From contig CAJJJM010000003.1 of the NCBI GenBank assembly GCA_905187815.1, forward strand, positions 62,001-126,000: DNA of 64,000 nucleotides, in the 5' to 3' direction. The notes under the pieces are model-generated. The model was not told the DNA's origin and did not search any database. It saw only the letters and a program-made list of their open reading frames with translations. Shown here in pieces: positions 1-7,174 of this stretch. The number at the start of each line of letters is the position of its first letter. Position 1 is the stretch's first letter. Origin of the DNA: an uncultured Methanomassiliicoccaceae archaeon. GTDB lineage: Archaea > Thermoplasmatota > Thermoplasmata > Methanomassiliicoccales > Methanomethylophilaceae. A program made the translations under genes and the position numbers.

Positions 1-923
1 CCGAGGTCATGCGCTTCTGCCAGTCCTTCATGACCGAGCTCCAGAGGCACATCGGCCCTGACACCGACGTCCCCGCCGGAGATATCGGAGTAGGCGGAAG
101 GGAGATCGGATACATGTACGGACAGTACAAGAGGATGAGGAACGACTTCACCGGAGTCCTCACCGGAAAGGCAATCGGAGCCGGCGGATCCCTCGCCAGG
201 ACCGAGGCGACCGGATACGGTCTCTGCTACTTCACCGACGAGATGCTCAAGGCCGTCGGAGAGTCCTTCAAGGGCAAGACCGTCGTCATCTCCGGATCCG
301 GAAACGTCGCAATCTACGCGACCAAGAAGGCCACAGAGCTCGGTGCCAAGGTCGTCGCCCTGTCCGACTCCAACGGATACATCTACGACGCCGACGGAAT
401 CGACCTCGACCTCGTCAAGGACATCAAGGAGGTCAAGAGGCAGAGGATCAAGGAGTACGCCGTCCGCAAGCCCAGCGCCAAGTACACCGAGGGCAAGGGC
501 ATCTGGACCATCCCCTGCGACATCGCGCTCCCCTGCGCCACCCAGAACGAGCTGAACGAGGAGGACGCCAAGACCCTCATCGCCAACGGTGTCAGGGCCG
601 TCGCCGAGGGAGCCAACATGCCCAGCACACCCGAGGCTATCGCCGCCTTCCAGCAGGCAGGCATCCTGTTCGGACCCGCCAAGGCCGCCAACGCCGGCGG
701 TGTCGCCACCTCCGCCCTGGAGATGTGCCAGAACAGCGCCAGGCTCTCCTGGTCCTTCGAGGAGGTCGACTCCAAGCTGAAGAACATCATGGCAACCATC
801 TACAAGGAGGCGGCCGATGCCGCCAAGAGGTACGGAATGGAGGGCAACCTCGTCGCCGGAGCCAACATCGCCGGATTCGAGAAGGTCGCCAACGCCATGC
901 TCTGGGAGGGTGTCTCCTACTGA
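1..923 (+). CDS. gdhA: Glutamate dehydrogenase (NADP type), 5'-truncated by the window edge
   Basis: This is the C-terminal part (about 305 residues) of a hexameric glutamate dehydrogenase, which interconverts glutamate with 2-oxoglutarate and ammonia in the cytoplasm. The reading frame is open to the left edge, so the real start lies outside the window. The segment VPAGDIGVGGREIGYM is typical of the substrate domain, and VVISGSGNVAIYATKKA is the Rossmann dinucleotide-binding motif. The C-terminal motif NAGGVATSALEM is also family-typical. The missing N-terminus should be about 140 residues, given usual lengths near 445. Three GC-rich hairpins follow the stop. NADP preference is inferred from overall similarity, not from a decisive residue. 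Confidence 0.95.
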   Translation, partial: EVMRFCQSFMTELQRHIGPDTDVPAGDIGVGGREIGYMYGQYKRMRNDFTGVLTGKAIGAGGSLARTEATGYGLCYFTDEMLKAVGESFKGKTVVISGSGNVAIYATKKATELGAKVVALSDSNGYIYDADGIDLDLVKDIKEVKRQRIKEYAVRKPSAKYTEGKGIWTIPCDIALPCATQNELNEEDAKTLIANGVRAVAEGANMPSTPEAIAAFQQAGILFGPAKAANAGGVATSALEMCQNSARLSWSFEEVDSKLKNIMATIYKEAADAAKRYGMEGNLVAGANIAGFEKVANAMLWEGVSY

Positions 924-929
924 AACTGA

Positions 930-1033
930 CGGGCCCCCTCGGCCCGCCGCATTTCAACCTTCTTATCCCATCGGGGGCGACAGCCCCCAACCCCTTGTTC
1001 ATCAACGTGCTGCCGGGGGATCCAGGTCCCCCG
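930..1033. terminator. Three consecutive GC-rich hairpins after gdhA
   Basis: Three inverted repeats follow the gdhA stop. The first is CGGGCC/GGCCCG at 930-946. The second is GGGGGC-gaca-GCCCCC at 973-988. The third is CGGGGGA/TCCCCCG at 1014-1033. Only short T runs follow, so they may act as 3'-end processing or transcript-stabilising structures rather than classical terminators. They also separate gdhA from the convergent tRNA gene. Confidence 0.5.
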
Positions 1034-1118
1034 ACCGCATGCACATCGCCCAATGTGATGCGTATTAATACGGACGGAACGGTTGCGAGGACAACGTCCG
1101 GAATTAGAAATCATGGGA

Positions 1119-1205
1119 TGGTGCTGGGAGAGGGATTCGAACCCTCGAACCACTAAGGACAGGATCCTAAGTCCTGCGTCTTTGACCTAGCTTGACAATC
1201 CCAGC
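1119..1205 (-). tRNA. tRNA-Leu (anticodon UAG), CCA encoded
   Basis: On the minus strand a class II tRNA folds with the acceptor stem GCTGGGA/TCCCAGC followed by discriminator A. Its anticodon arm is CAGGA-CTTAGGA-TCCTG, giving anticodon TAG, and it has a long variable arm. The T arm is GAGGG-TTCGAAT-CCCTC. The 3' CCA is encoded at 1121-1119. The long variable arm and anticodon both indicate leucine. No intron is visible. Confidence 0.95.
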
Positions 1206-1315
1206 AGCGACGTCCCGAACGCTTACCACGATATGATGGTATCGGATGGCTGGCTACCCTGCCACATCATTATAATAGAGCGTTCCCCGATACAGTGCCC
1301 GTTTGAGGTTTGGCA

Positions 1316-3130
1316 ATGTCGGATTTACTAGCTAGAGAGGGGAAGCAGCTCCTCCTGGGCAACGAGGCCATCGTCAGAGGTCTGTTCGAGGCCGGTGCGG
1401 ACTTCGTGTCCACGTACCCCGGGACTCCTTCCTCCGAGATCGGTAACCTCCTCGAGAAGCTCGCGTCCGACGCGGGCATGTATTTCGAATTCTCCACGAA
1501 CGAGAAGGTGGCGATGGAGGTCTCTGCCGCCGCCGCGTCATCCGGACTGAAATCGTTCGTCTTCATGAAACATGTGGGTCTCAACGTGGCAGCCGACCCG
1601 ATGATGACCCTGGCATATGCCGGGGTCACAGGCGGCATGCTCATCCTCACGGCCGACGATCCCTCGGCTCACAGCTCGCAGAACGAGCAGGACAACCGCT
1701 ACTATTCCCAGCTCGGCCTCCTGCCGATGGTGGAGCCGTCCACTCCCGCCGAGGCCAAGGACATGGTCAAGGCGGCCTACGCCATCTCGTCGGAGACTTC
1801 GCTGCCCGTCCTCTTCAGGACCACCACCAGGGTCAACCACGCCCGCGGCGTGGTGGAGCTCGGGGACCTCGGCGAGCCCAAGGGGAAGGGGCATTTCGAG
1901 AAGGACGTCGTGAGGTTCGTCAACATCCCCGCCCACGCCAGGGTCAACAGGAAGAGGCTGCTCGAGCAGATGAGGAAGGCTTCCGAGCTCTCCGAGTCCT
2001 CGCCCCTGAACTTCGTGGAGGGCGACGGGGACGTGGGGATAATCACGTCTGGCGTATCGTACACCTATGTCAGGGAGTTCGTCAAGGGCGCCAGCATCCT
2101 CAAGCTGGGATTCACCAACCCCCTTCCAGAGAACAAGATCGCCGAGTTCGTCAAGGGCAAGAGGTACGTCATCGTAGTCGAGGAGCTCGAGCCCTTCCTT
2201 GAGGACCAGGTCCTCAGGATCTGCGCCCAGAGGTCCATATCCGTGCCCGTCTACGGTAAGAGGACGGGTCACCTTCCGTACGCTTGGGAATACAACCCCA
2301 GGACTCTCGAGGGCATCTCGGAGCTGGCCGACGTCCAGACGTTCAGGGAGTCCATGCCGGTCTCTCAGGTCAAGCTCCCCGGAAGGCCCCCGACGCTCTG
2401 CGCCGGCTGCCCCCACAGGGGGATGTATGCCGCGACCAAGAAGGCCGTCGGCTCCAAGGATGTCATCTACTGCTCCGACATCGGATGCTACACCCTCGGT
2501 GTGGCTCCGCCGTTCCAGACCGCGGACTTCATCATATGCATGGGTGGGGGAGCCGGCGCCGCAGGAGGTTTCGCCGCCGCCACCGACCAGACGCCCATCG
2601 CGTTCATCGGGGACTCCACGTTCTTCCACGCGGGGGTCCCGGCTCTCGTGAATGCGCTGTTCAACGATCACAAGATCATCATGGTCATCCTCGACAACCG
2701 CACCACGGCGATGACCGGTCACCAGCCCAATCCGGGCACAGGCAGGGAGTTCGGAGGCATCGTCACCGAGCCCATCGACATCGAGAAGCTCGTACGCGGA
2801 ATCGGTGTGAAGTACGTCGAGGAGGTCAATCCCTACGACGTCAAGGCCGCCACCAAGGCCATGAAGGGCGCTCTCGAACACGACGGCGTGGCCGTCATCA
2901 TATCCAAGTGCCCTTGCCCCCTGGAGCTCAAGAAGCGCAGGATGCTGGAGGCCAAGAGGTGCGAGGTCGACCAGTCCAAGTGCATCCAGTGCTACACATG
3001 CCTGAAGATGATCGCCTGTCCCGCTCTGATCAAGAGGGGCGACTCCGTCGAGACGGATCCGACGCAGTGCATCGGGTGCGGCATGTGTGCCAACGTGTGC
3101 CCCAAGGGCGCAATAGAGGTGAGGAGATGA
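1316..3130 (+). CDS. iorA: Indolepyruvate:ferredoxin oxidoreductase alpha subunit
   Basis: IorA is the large subunit of the thiamine-diphosphate enzyme that oxidatively decarboxylates aryl-pyruvates (from Trp, Phe and Tyr) to acyl-CoA and reduces ferredoxin. It can also run in the biosynthetic direction in methanogens. The 604 residues show the N-terminal pyrimidine domain (STYPGTPSSEIGNLLE), the TPP-binding GDSTFFHAG region in the middle, and a C-terminal ferredoxin domain. That domain has two clusters, CIQCYTCLKMIACP and CIGCGMCANVCP. The ATG at 1316 has a GAGG site 7 nt upstream, so I prefer it to a TTG at 1310. A TATA-like ATTATAATA lies near 1267. The gene overlaps iorB by four bases. 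Confidence 0.95.
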   Translation: MSDLLAREGKQLLLGNEAIVRGLFEAGADFVSTYPGTPSSEIGNLLEKLASDAGMYFEFSTNEKVAMEVSAAAASSGLKSFVFMKHVGLNVAADPMMTLAYAGVTGGMLILTADDPSAHSSQNEQDNRYYSQLGLLPMVEPSTPAEAKDMVKAAYAISSETSLPVLFRTTTRVNHARGVVELGDLGEPKGKGHFEKDVVRFVNIPAHARVNRKRLLEQMRKASELSESSPLNFVEGDGDVGIITSGVSYTYVREFVKGASILKLGFTNPLPENKIAEFVKGKRYVIVVEELEPFLEDQVLRICAQRSISVPVYGKRTGHLPYAWEYNPRTLEGISELADVQTFRESMPVSQVKLPGRPPTLCAGCPHRGMYAATKKAVGSKDVIYCSDIGCYTLGVAPPFQTADFIICMGGGAGAAGGFAAATDQTPIAFIGDSTFFHAGVPALVNALFNDHKIIMVILDNRTTAMTGHQPNPGTGREFGGIVTEPIDIEKLVRGIGVKYVEEVNPYDVKAATKAMKGALEHDGVAVIISKCPCPLELKKRRMLEAKRCEVDQSKCIQCYTCLKMIACPALIKRGDSVETDPTQCIGCGMCANVCPKGAIEVRR

Positions 3131-3735
3131 AGTACACCATCCAGATCGTCGGAGTCGGAGGGCAGGGCGTCCTGCTCGCATCCATGGTCCTTGGCAACGC
3201 CGCCATGAACAGGGGATACAAGGTCGCCATGAGCGAGGTCCACGGAATGGCCCAGAGGGGAGGGAGCGTCCTGTCGACCGTCCGTTTCGGCGACGAAGTC
3301 ATCAGCCCTCTGGAGGCCGACGGCTGCGCGGACCTCATCATGGGGTTCGAGCCCACCGAGACCGTCAGGAACCTTCCGCTCGGGAACAGGGACACCCTCG
3401 TCCTGATGAACCTCGACCCGGTGTTCCCGTCAATGGTCGCCGCAGGTTTCGAGAAGTATCCCGAGATCGACGACCTCATCGCATCGGTCACCGACGTCAA
3501 TCCCAACCTGGTGACCCTTGACGCCACCAAGCTGGCGATCGAGGCCGGCAAGGCCGTCGCCGCGAACGCTGTGATGATCGGCGCCGTCGCCGCGATGAAG
3601 GGCTTCCCTCTGATGAAGGACGACCTCCTGGAGGCGCTCAAGGCCCAGGTCCCGGAGAAGTTCCTGGAGCTCAACGTCAAGGCCTTCGAGCTCGGCTACA
3701 ACGCCGTGAGGAACCGAGGGCGATCGGCCCTTTGA
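3127..3735 (+). CDS. iorB: Indolepyruvate:ferredoxin oxidoreductase beta subunit
   Basis: This 202-residue protein is the gamma-domain partner of IorA. It begins with IQIVGVGGQGVLLAS, the glycine-rich signature of this subunit, followed by EVHGMAQRGGSV, which is also diagnostic. The ATG overlaps the iorA stop (ATGA), so the two are translationally coupled, as usual for this complex. A 20-nt perfect GC palindrome after the stop (3744-3763) probably ends the transcript. Confidence 0.95.
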   Translation: MKYTIQIVGVGGQGVLLASMVLGNAAMNRGYKVAMSEVHGMAQRGGSVLSTVRFGDEVISPLEADGCADLIMGFEPTETVRNLPLGNRDTLVLMNLDPVFPSMVAAGFEKYPEIDDLIASVTDVNPNLVTLDATKLAIEAGKAVAANAVMIGAVAAMKGFPLMKDDLLEALKAQVPEKFLELNVKAFELGYNAVRNRGRSAL

Positions 3736-3743
3736 AAACATCC

Positions 3744-3763
3744 GCCCGGGGGATCCCCCGGGC
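3744..3763. terminator. Perfect palindrome between convergent iorB and pncB
   Basis: The 20-nt perfect inverted repeat GCCCGGGGGATCCCCCGGGC lies 8 nt after the iorB stop. A poly-T tract is absent. It sits between convergent genes and could serve iorB. Confidence 0.55.
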
Positions 3764-3835
3764 ACTTCAGATTAAACTTGGGTCGCCGTATTGTCTAACC
3801 CAGGGTGCACGGACATCCATTCACCACTCCGAGGC

Positions 3836-5290
3836 TCAGTTGAAGTCGTCTGCCTTCCTGAGCAGGTCCATCTTGAACTCGTAGTACGTGGGGCTCATGT
3901 CCATGTGGTGGATGTGGGGGTTCTCGAACCTCTGCTCCTCCTGCCAGATCTCCTCCCTGAGCTGCCTGTCCACATACTCCCTTATTTCCTTCAGGTCCCT
4001 CGGCTCGGCTACGCGCCTTCCGTCCCTGATGACGGGGCGGAGGAGCTCCCTGCAGGTGCAGTCCACGAGGCGGATGTCCTTCCATGGTTTGACCGGGTCC
4101 ACCACCCTGTACGGCTCGCTGAGGTCGACCGTCTCGCCCTCGAGGGCGATCAGGTCGCAGACCGCGTGCCCGGTGGTGTCGTATACACGGTACACCTTCT
4201 TCCTGCCCGGATTGGTGATCTTCTCCACAGCCTCCGAGACCTTGATCGTCGGACGGACGACACCCCTCTTCTCAATGGCCGCGATCTTGTACACGGCCCC
4301 GAAGACCGGGTCGCTCTTGGCGGTGATCAGCCTCTCGCCGACCCCGAAGGCGTCTATCTTGGCGCCCTGGTCTATGATCGATGTTATCGAGTACTCGTCG
4401 AGGCTGTTGGAAGCGATGATCCTGCAGTCCTCGAGTCCTGCCACGTCGAGCATCCTGCGGACTTCCTTCGTGAGGTAGGCGAGGTCGCCGGAATCCAGAC
4501 GAACGCCCTTCAGGCGCTTGCCCATTGGCTCGAGGATCTCTTTCGCACATCTTATGGCGTTGGGGGTTCCGGATCTCAGTACATCGTACGTGTCGATCAG
4601 CAGGACGGTGTCGTCCGGATAGATCTCGGCATACTTCCTGAACGCCTCGTACTCGGAGTCGAAGTACATCACCCAGCTGTGGGCCATGGTCCCGCTGACG
4701 GGTATCCCGAACATCTGCCCCGCGAGGACGGTGGCGGTTCCGACCACCCCTCCGATGTACGCCGCTCTCGCACCGTAGACGGCGGCGTCCATGTTGTGGG
4801 CCCTGCGGGCGCCGAAGTCCGACACCGCCCTTCCCTGGGCCGCCCTGACGATGCGCCTTGCCTTTGTAGCGATGAGCGACTGATGATTGACGAGGGCCAG
4901 TATCGCAGTCTCCGCCAGCTGTGCATCGATCATGGGTGCCGTGACGGTGATGATGGGCTCGTTGGGGTAGATGATGGTGCCCTCGTCCATGGCGTACACA
5001 TCGCCCTTGAAGCGATAGGTGCGCAGGTACTCCAGGAACCTCTCGTCGAACATCCCGAGGGAGCGGAAGTACTCAATGTCCTCATCCTCGAAATGCATGT
5101 GCTCGATGAAGTCCACGACCTGCTCCAGCCCTGCGAAAATTGCGTATCCGCCGTTGTCAGGGACCTTGCGGAAGAACACGTCGAACGTAGCTCTGTCATG
5201 TCCGCAGGCCTCATGCAGGTATCCGTTGGACATCGTCATCTCATACAGGTCCATCATCATGGACAGGTTACGCTCGTCGAACATGCTCAT
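3836..5290 (-). CDS. pncB: Nicotinate phosphoribosyltransferase
   Basis: The enzyme makes nicotinate mononucleotide from nicotinate and PRPP in the NAD salvage pathway. The 484-residue protein matches the long NAPRTase family: MMDLYEMTMSNGYL near the N-terminus, NHQSLIATKARRIVRAA before the phosphoribosyl site, and GVRLDSGDL plus IIASNSLDEY in the barrel. I chose the ATG at 5290 because GGGGTGA lies 5 nt upstream; in-frame upstream ATGs lack a site and add a non-conserved tail. A strong inverted repeat in the presumed leader (5331-5352) could be regulatory. Confidence 0.93.
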   Translation of the reverse strand: MSMFDERNLSMMMDLYEMTMSNGYLHEACGHDRATFDVFFRKVPDNGGYAIFAGLEQVVDFIEHMHFEDEDIEYFRSLGMFDERFLEYLRTYRFKGDVYAMDEGTIIYPNEPIITVTAPMIDAQLAETAILALVNHQSLIATKARRIVRAAQGRAVSDFGARRAHNMDAAVYGARAAYIGGVVGTATVLAGQMFGIPVSGTMAHSWVMYFDSEYEAFRKYAEIYPDDTVLLIDTYDVLRSGTPNAIRCAKEILEPMGKRLKGVRLDSGDLAYLTKEVRRMLDVAGLEDCRIIASNSLDEYSITSIIDQGAKIDAFGVGERLITAKSDPVFGAVYKIAAIEKRGVVRPTIKVSEAVEKITNPGRKKVYRVYDTTGHAVCDLIALEGETVDLSEPYRVVDPVKPWKDIRLVDCTCRELLRPVIRDGRRVAEPRDLKEIREYVDRQLREEIWQEEQRFENPHIHHMDMSPTYYEFKMDLLRKADDFN

Positions 5291-5330
5291 TTCGTCACCC
5301 CGATGATTCGGATTCCATCGCAACATCCCG

Positions 5331-5352
5331 CGACGTTCTCTTTTGAACGTCG
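5331..5352. promoter_or_regulatory. 8-bp inverted repeat upstream of pncB
   Basis: CGACGTTC and GAACGTCG flank a six-base TCTTTT loop, 41 nt before the pncB start. A minus-strand TATA-like TTTATAG lies farther out at 5471-5477. If that is the promoter, the repeat falls in a leader of about 150 nt and could form a hairpin; otherwise it may be an operator. No known NAD-sensing riboswitch was recognised. The rest of 5353-5541 holds nothing else I can identify apart from a palindrome CAGGCCGATCGGCCTG at 5509-5524. Confidence 0.35.
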
Positions 5353-5541
5353 ATGCGCAATGTGCGGTTCTCCAATCCACGGGGCGAATGCACGCTTCTC
5401 GTACATGATTGCTTTGTCATCCGGTGGGTGCACGGATTGCAGGGGCCGATGCGTCAGAACATACATGTGACTATAAAGGCCGTGTCGAGCAAGAAGCCGT
5501 CTTTCGGACAGGCCGATCGGCCTGCTGAGGAAACATAGATT

Positions 5542-5564
5542 GCAGGAGGGCGGCGCCCTCCTGC
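5542..5564. terminator. 10-bp perfect stem-loop after the ftsZ-like gene
   Basis: A perfect 10-bp stem (5542-5551 with 5555-5564) with a three-base loop lies 26 nt beyond the stop of the minus-strand FtsZ-like gene. It supports the gene truly ending here rather than being cut by a nearby frameshift. Confidence 0.55.
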
Positions 5565-5589
5565 TGGGGGAGAAAAGCGTGATTTGTGA

Positions 5590-6288
5590 TTAGGCGCTGA
5601 TGAGGGTCTCGATCGGGTACTTCTCCTTCCTGGAGGAGTCCCTTGTGGACTTGACCGGCCTCTGCCTGGAGACCTCGTTGACGAATGTCTCCTCGACTGC
5701 CGCCACGCAGTCCATGACATGCCTCATGATGCTCCTGTTGACCTCACTGAATGCGCGGTCCATCGTGAGGTCGGGCATTCTGGCGAGGACCAGATCGTTG
5801 TCGACGAGTATCGTGTGCTCGCATACGGACCTGATGTGCCTGTAGCCCTCCTTTGCGATCTCCTTGCGCCTTCCCTCGAAAGAGAAGGGGCTGATCGCGA
5901 CCGCGAACGTGAGGATGCCCTGAGACCTGGCGGCATCGATGACGACCGACGCCGCTCCGGTGCCGGTTCCGCCTCCGAGTCCTGCGATCACGAAGACGAC
6001 ATCGTGTCCGGAAAGTGCCTGCCTGATCTCCTCCTTGTGGATATCGGCGCACTTCTTCCCGATTACAGCGTCCCCGTGGGCTCCCTCACCCTTCAGGACC
6101 TCCTTGCAGATGTAGATCTTCGTGTCCGCATCGGTTGCATGGAGTCCATCCTTGTCGGTGTTGATTGCAATGGTGTCCACTGCGCAGAGCGAGTCGCTGA
6201 AAGCGCTGACGACGTTGCATCCCGCACCGCCAACGCCGACGACCGCGATACGCGGTTCGACTGCGATCTCTATGTCGTTTCCAGTCAT
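5590..6288 (-). CDS. FtsZ-like GTPase lacking the C-terminal domain
   Basis: The 232-residue protein carries the FtsZ/tubulin nucleotide-binding domain: T1 loop GVGGAG at 18-23, NTD near 43, and the tubulin signature GGGTGTG at 105-111. A helix-7 region follows up to about residue 200. It then stops where canonical FtsZ has the T7 synergy loop (NxDFxD) and the second domain; typical FtsZ is 350-390 residues. No other frame downstream resembles the missing domain. The ATG at 6288 has GGGTGA 5 nt upstream. It follows a ribbon-helix-helix gene on the same strand. It could bind GTP or cap true FtsZ, but it lacks the loop that completes GTP hydrolysis in a filament. The role is unknown. Confidence 0.85.
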   Translation of the reverse strand: MTGNDIEIAVEPRIAVVGVGGAGCNVVSAFSDSLCAVDTIAINTDKDGLHATDADTKIYICKEVLKGEGAHGDAVIGKKCADIHKEEIRQALSGHDVVFVIAGLGGGTGTGAASVVIDAARSQGILTFAVAISPFSFEGRRKEIAKEGYRHIRSVCEHTILVDNDLVLARMPDLTMDRAFSEVNRSIMRHVMDCVAAVEETFVNEVSRQRPVKSTRDSSRKEKYPIETLISA

Positions 6289-6402
6289 GTGCATCACCCG
6301 TTGCTTCAACTTTCCGTGTAAAGCGTTTGAATAGCATCCGGCGGCCTCGGCTTTCACCGTTCCCATCCGGCCGACGGATGCGATTTCCCATCCCTTTTCT
6401 CT

Positions 6403-6771
6403 TCACTTGAGTGCAGCGTTGCGCTGAGCGGTTCTGAAGGAGTCGCTGAGCGCCTCCTCCTCGATCGTCTTCGGGACGATCTTCTCGAGCACGCACCTGC
6501 GGATGAACTCCTCCTCGTTCAGGCATATTCCGCGCTGAACGAGCTGGTTAAGCGCATCCATGTGCAGGTCGCTGAGGCGGACGAAGATCCCGCCTTCCGA
6601 GGGCACCTGTCCGGCAGGAGAGTCGTATGTCTCCATGTACCTCTTGATGGCCTCGCGGATGAACACCGACTTGTTCTCGAGATCGCGCTCACCCATGAAG
6701 TCCTCCAGTGCCTGGAGCTCCTCGGTTCCCATCCTGAGGGTGATCTTGATTCCGTCGTCGGTCATGTCCAT
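6403..6771 (-). CDS. Tandem ribbon-helix-helix DNA-binding protein
   Basis: The 122-residue protein has two ribbon-helix-helix units: IKITLRMGTEELQALEDFM with a following helix (about 5-45), and IFVRLSDLHMDALNQLVQR with its helix (about 62-98). One chain could therefore form a pseudo-dimer. This fold binds short palindromes with the beta ribbon. It lies 114 nt upstream of the FtsZ-like gene on the same strand. In haloarchaea the RHH protein CdrS is linked to ftsZ control, so a regulatory link is plausible but inferred. The start could be 6771 or 6765; both lie close to AAAGGT. Palindromic sites upstream may be its targets. Confidence 0.8.
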   Translation of the reverse strand: MDMTDDGIKITLRMGTEELQALEDFMGERDLENKSVFIREAIKRYMETYDSPAGQVPSEGGIFVRLSDLHMDALNQLVQRGICLNEEEFIRRCVLEKIVPKTIEEEALSDSFRTAQRNAALK

Positions 6772-6828
6772 CCAAACCTTTTGCAAGAGAGAGTTATTCC
6801 CATCCCTTCCCGCTTGCAGATGAGATTA

Positions 6829-6882
6829 TGTCTTACGTGATATTTAAAGATTGTCGGACAAAAGTAAGACAAACGTCTGACG
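6829..6882. promoter_or_regulatory. RHH gene promoter with flanking operator-like sites
   Basis: On the minus strand TCTTTAAATA (6841-6850) is a good TATA box, about 70 nt before the RHH start. It is flanked by TGTCTTAC (6829-6836) and its exact reverse complement GTAAGACA (6864-6871). TGTCGGACA (6852-6860) lies between them and CGTCTGACG (6874-6882) outside. A regulator bound here would block TBP/TFB access, which suggests autoregulation. Confidence 0.55.
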
Positions 6883-7023
6883 GCGATTTCAGCACCGGAA
6901 TGATAGAATTCCAGCACAATCCCACCGTCACAGGGTCCCGGCAATCCGCACAGGATCGTCATGGTCCCTGTCTTCGTTACGGAATAGGTCTGATTCACTA
7001 GATAAACCCTGTTGTCTTCCAGG

Positions 7024-7124
7024 ACGTCGGACGGCGTCATACGTGTCCGTCGGACCTGTTTGTCTTACATGTCCGACACGTCATACGGCAGTGTCCGACA
7101 CCCACCCCGTCGATTCCCTATAAC
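7024..7124. promoter_or_regulatory. Cluster of TGTCSGACA sites and leuS TATA box
   Basis: The same motif recurs upstream of leuS: GTCGGAC near 7026, TGTCCGTCGGAC at 7044-7055, TGTCTTAC at 7061-7068, TGTCCGACA at 7070-7078 and again at 7092-7100. The words CGTCATACG at about 7035 and 7079 are also repeated. CTATAAC at 7118-7124 is a TATA candidate, placing a leuS transcript start near 7146. The middle of the gap (6890-7020) shows nothing I recognise. Confidence 0.5.
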
Positions 7125-7174
7125 AGAGTTTTTATCGGATTCCCTTATACGCGCACACGTTAAAAGGGATCCAA

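Noticed and set aside
1538..3181. A long 547-codon frame antisense to iorA
   Set aside because: It is a GC-rich shadow of the iorA coding strand with no conserved motif.
5291..5590. NAD-responsive riboswitch before pncB
   Set aside because: Only one simple hairpin is visible and no known riboswitch core was recognised.
6762..7040. A 92-codon minus-strand frame across the RHH promoter region
   Set aside because: It overlaps the operator array and the RHH start, has no ribosome site and no recognisable domain; the repeated sites explain the sequence better.
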